A stretch of 7,937 nt of DNA from an uncultured Clostridia bacterium. GTDB taxonomy: Bacteria; Bacillota; Clostridia; TANB77; CAG-508. The notes below the pieces were generated by a model. That model did not search any database and had not been told where the DNA came from. It worked only from the letters and a program-made list of their open reading frames with translations. Below are positions 5,971 through 7,937 of the stretch, one piece after another. The translations under genes and the position numbers were made by a program. Location: the NCBI GenBank assembly GCA_947630155.1, contig CANRGM010000049.1:1-7937 (forward strand), read 5' to 3'. Each line of letters starts with the position of its first letter. Positions within the stretch are counted from its first letter, which is position 1.

Positions 5971-6891
5971 TTAATCTCCAACTACCTCAATTTCTAATTC
6001 AATATTTTTATCAAATTTTTTAAGAACACTATCTTTAACAATTTTTATCAACTCTAAAACATCTTTAGCAGTTGCATTACCCTTATTTATAACAAAACCT
6101 GCATGTTTACTAGAAACTTGTGCATCACCAACACTATAACCTTTTAAACCACACTCATCAATTAGTTTTGCAGTAATAAAGTCTGTTCCTCTTTTAAAAG
6201 TACTTCCCGCACTTGGAAACTCAATAGGTTGTTTTTCTTTTCTACTTATTTTGTATTCTTCCATTTTTTTCTTGATATCCTCAGCATTTTCAGCATATTT
6301 CAATTGTAGTTTTGCTTCTAAAATTATGTATTTTTCATAATGAAAAATACTTTTTCTGTATTCAAATTTATTTTGTTCATTATTCAATTTAAAAATTTCG
6401 CCATTATAGTTCATACAAGTAGTTTCCATAATAATATCTTTAAATTCTGAACCATATGCTCCAGCATTCATCTTTACTGCTCCACCAATAGTTCCGGGAA
6501 TACCTGATGCAAATTCAAAACCAGATATAGAATTTTTCAACAATAGTTGAGCTAATTTTGATAGTAAAACTCCACTTCCTACAATAACACTTACATACTT
6601 TTCATCTTTTATAATTTTAATATTATCAATATCTATTTTTAAAACAATTCCGCGAATTCCTGAATCTTTGACAAGAAGATTTGTGCCATTGCCAACTATC
6701 ATTAATGGTATATTATTTTCTTTACAAATTTTTAATATATATTTTATTTCTTCAATACTTTTTGCTCTAACAAAAAAATCTGCAATTCCACCAATTTTAA
6801 ATGATGTGTGCTTTTTCATTGGCTCATTTTTTAATATATTTTCTTTTGGAATTTTGTTAACTAATAACTCATAAATTTCAGCATTCTTCAA
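5971..6891 (-). CDS. murB: UDP-N-acetylenolpyruvoylglucosamine reductase
   Basis: A 306-residue cytoplasmic FAD enzyme that reduces UDP-GlcNAc-enolpyruvate with NADPH to UDP-MurNAc, the second committed step of peptidoglycan synthesis. The FAD domain shows T-S-F-K-I-G-G (29-35), V-G-N-G-T-N-L-L-V (66-74) and G-I-P-G-T-I-G-G-A-V-K-M-N-A-G-A-Y-G (130-147). Y178-R179-K-S181 is the substrate-binding Tyr-Arg-x-Ser. P-S-A-G-S-T-F-K-R (226-234) holds the proton-donating serine (S230), and E300/E302 in L-E-I-E-V supply the C-terminal catalytic glutamate. Length is normal for Gram-positive MurB and no key residue is missing. The start is a TTG at 6889-6891 (- strand), chosen because GGGAGG at 6900-6905 sits 8 nt upstream and no better ATG is available; the first in-frame Met is at residue 25. 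It is the first gene of the murB-yvcK-holA run, driven by the promoter at 6973-7001. Confidence 0.95.
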   Translation of the reverse strand: MKNAEIYELLVNKIPKENILKNEPMKKHTSFKIGGIADFFVRAKSIEEIKYILKICKENNIPLMIVGNGTNLLVKDSGIRGIVLKIDIDNIKIIKDEKYVSVIVGSGVLLSKLAQLLLKNSISGFEFASGIPGTIGGAVKMNAGAYGSEFKDIIMETTCMNYNGEIFKLNNEQNKFEYRKSIFHYEKYIILEAKLQLKYAENAEDIKKKMEEYKISRKEKQPIEFPSAGSTFKRGTDFITAKLIDECGLKGYSVGDAQVSSKHAGFVINKGNATAKDVLELIKIVKDSVLKKFDKNIELEIEVVGD

Positions 6892-6972
6892 AAATTTTTC
6901 CTCCCAATTTAATCAATAATTTCATTTATAATAATATTATATTTTCTTTTTTGGGTTATATATTCTTTTGAT

Positions 6973-7001
6973 AATATACCATTTTTTTTTATAAATTGCA
7001 A
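6973..7001 (-). promoter_or_regulatory. Sigma-A-like promoter of murB-yvcK-holA
   Basis: On the - strand, TTGCAA (6996-7001) and TATATT (6973-6978) are separated by exactly 17 nt, with an A-tract in the spacer. Transcription should start near 6966, giving a leader of about 75 nt that contains the GGGAGG site of murB. It is the best leftward match in the gap. Confidence 0.6.
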
Positions 7002-7019
7002 CTAAAAAATTGTTTAGTT
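7000..7019. promoter_or_regulatory. Inverted repeat overlapping the murB -35; possible operator
   Basis: AACTAAA (7000-7006) and TTTAGTT (7013-7019) are perfect inverted arms around a 6-nt spacer. One arm overlaps the outer two bases of the murB -35 element, a position where a dimeric repressor or activator would act. The arms are AT-rich, so chance is a real alternative; no known regulator is recognised. Confidence 0.3.
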
Positions 7020-7076
7020 AGATTGTTCATATAATTTTGTGAAAAACATTAGATCCGAGCCCTAAAGTGCAATTCT

Positions 7077-7093
7077 TGTCGAATTATGTCGTA
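7077..7093 (+). promoter_or_regulatory. Tandem Spo0A-box-like sites
   Basis: TGTCGAA (7077-7083) is an exact match to the Spo0A (0A) box, and TGTCGTA (7087-7093) matches six of seven bases. The two start 10 bp apart in the same orientation, one helical turn, the same layout as the tandem boxes of B. subtilis abrB that a Spo0A dimer occupies. They end 9 bp before the -35 of the rightward promoter and centre near -53 from its expected start, a place suited to activation. The pattern is seen; binding by Spo0A is inferred. Confidence 0.55.
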
Positions 7094-7102
7094 CGATTTT
7101 TC

Positions 7103-7131
7103 TTTACTTTTGGCTGTTTTCGTAGTATTAT
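7103..7131 (+). promoter_or_regulatory. Sigma-A-like promoter of the rightward gene
   Basis: TTTACT (7103-7108) and TATTAT (7126-7131) are separated by 17 nt. The start would be near 7138, giving a leader of about 55 nt that contains the AAAGGAG site (7171-7177). The -35 matches the consensus in only four of six bases, fitting a promoter that depends on an activator bound at the adjacent 0A-like boxes. Confidence 0.55.
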
Positions 7132-7192
7132 AGATATTGTAATTTTCTTCTCATAAAATTTTTATCAAAGAAAGGAGTATATTTTTATCTAA

Positions 7193-7937
7193 ATGAATAA
7201 AATCGACAAATTAAATCATGAATTAAAAAAATTAGAATCACAAAAGACAGCTCTAACATCTTTAGATGATCTTACATTATTTCAATTTCTAAAACAAAAA
7301 AGGATAAAATCAAGAGAATCTAAAATAATGTCTCAACTACAAAAGAGACAAAAAATGGCAAATAAAATTAATTTTTTATATGATACTAATACCAAAAGTT
7401 GGATTGAAAATCCAAATATAAATTGTAATCAATATCATAAAATGCAGCAAAAGGCTGAATATCAGCGAAATTTAAAGCTCTATAAGATAGGCTATTTGAG
7501 TCAAAGGCCATTACCCCCATTATTGAAAAAGCTTACATCATACTTACCTAAAACGGTTCTATTGAAGTTTAACTTCCTAAAAAAATCAAATCAAAATCAT
7601 AATTCTTTGGAAACAACTCAATTTCCCAAAAAATTTAATAATTTAGCAGTTAGTACTGCAAAAGTTGGTATTAGAGGTTATCGTACATTGCGCTCAAATT
7701 GTAAATATATAAGAAATTATTTAACTTCAAGAAATTCTATCAAGTATATAAAAAATATAATTTCAGAAGCTAAAGATCAAATTGATCAAGCAGAGGCCAA
7801 AAAAATACTTCACACAACAAACATTACTTCTAAAGGTGTGCAATTTAGAGAATCATTAAAATTTAATCCTGACATAGCCGGAATAACTTCTACTACTATT
7901 AATAATAGCAGGAAAAAAGTTCCATATCCGACCACCC
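7193..7937 (+). CDS. Unrecognised, strongly basic helical protein (3' end beyond the window)
   Basis: An uninterrupted frame of 248 codons that is still open at the window edge. I do not recognise the family. Residues 1-60 are rich in Lys, Gln, Leu and Glu with heptad-like spacing, suggesting a helical or coiled-coil start. A Pro/Leu-rich turn (about 107-120, with L-P-P-L-L-K-K-L) and a Lys/Arg/Asn/Tyr-rich middle follow, and the visible part ends in a Ser/Thr/Asn-rich stretch. My count gives 48 Lys+Arg against 16 Asp+Glu, so nucleic-acid or membrane-surface binding is possible but unproven. There is no signal peptide, membrane helix or enzyme motif. The ATG is fixed by an in-frame stop immediately before it (7190-7192) and by AAAGGAG at 7171-7177, although the 15-nt spacing is long. 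A dedicated promoter with Spo0A-like boxes precedes it. Reality as a gene rests on frame length, ribosome binding site and promoter. Confidence 0.7.
   Translation, partial: MNKIDKLNHELKKLESQKTALTSLDDLTLFQFLKQKRIKSRESKIMSQLQKRQKMANKINFLYDTNTKSWIENPNINCNQYHKMQQKAEYQRNLKLYKIGYLSQRPLPPLLKKLTSYLPKTVLLKFNFLKKSNQNHNSLETTQFPKKFNNLAVSTAKVGIRGYRTLRSNCKYIRNYLTSRNSIKYIKNIISEAKDQIDQAEAKKILHTTNITSKGVQFRESLKFNPDIAGITSTTINNSRKKVPYPTT

Larger units (their letters stand above)
6892..7192. other. Divergent intergenic regulatory region (301 bp)
   Basis: The region separates murB (leftward) from the gene at 7193 (rightward). From left to right it holds the murB ribosome binding site (6900-6905) and an AT-only 15-bp palindrome in the murB leader (6927-6941). 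Next come the murB promoter (6973-7001) and an inverted repeat touching its -35 (7000-7019). To the right are tandem Spo0A-like boxes (7077-7093), a rightward promoter (7103-7131) and a ribosome binding site (7171-7177). The stretch 7020-7076 shows nothing I can assign. I see no coding sequence or RNA gene. Confidence 0.6.

Noticed and set aside
6668..6874. Open frame of 68 codons on the + strand
   Set aside because: Antisense to the conserved FAD-binding part of murB.
6927..6941. Perfect 15-bp AT-only palindrome in the murB leader, containing TATAAT
   Set aside because: No -35 at suitable spacing on either strand that I could support, and the arms leave only one base as loop; likely compositional.
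1..7937. CRISPR array, tRNA, rRNA, transposase or integrase genes
   Set aside because: No regularly spaced direct repeats, no cloverleaf or rRNA-like stretch and no mobile-element protein motifs were found on either strand.

Overview
This is an AT-rich, low-GC Firmicutes-type window, most likely from Clostridia. The evidence is the strong A/T-ending codon use, GGAGG-type ribosome binding sites, TTG starts, a YvcK protein with two N-terminal membrane helices, and a pair of motifs that look like Spo0A boxes. Genus and species cannot be read from it.

Positions 3-3042 (+ strand) hold five tightly packed small enzyme genes that look like one operon continuing from upstream of the window. In order they encode a thymidylate-kinase-like P-loop kinase, a cyclase/formamidase-family metal enzyme, a second P-loop kinase of unknown substrate, a Nudix hydrolase, and a HIT-family nucleotide hydrolase/transferase. 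Start/stop overlaps or very short gaps link most of them. Four of the five belong to nucleotide-handling families, so the set looks like an accessory pathway acting on a nucleotide or phosphorylated small molecule; its substrate is unknown. The run ends at a large, nearly perfect hairpin (3055-3104) followed by a short T-run.

Positions 3185-6891 (- strand) hold a core housekeeping cluster transcribed towards the first operon: murB, yvcK, holA. MurB makes a peptidoglycan precursor, YvcK is a regulator of cell-wall and carbon metabolism, and HolA is the DNA polymerase III delta subunit. YvcK is unusual: it has a long basic Ser/Thr/Lys/Arg tail ending in an AT-hook-like motif, and several signature motifs of its core are altered. 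The last ~72 codons of holA switch abruptly to G/T-ending codons.

Positions 6892-7192 are a divergent intergenic region. A good sigma-A-like promoter faces murB, with an inverted repeat touching its -35. A second good sigma-A-like promoter faces right and is preceded by two tandem Spo0A-like boxes exactly 10 bp apart. It reads into a gene starting at 7193 that runs off the window. That gene encodes a very basic protein with a helical N-terminus that I do not recognise, and it may be controlled by Spo0A.
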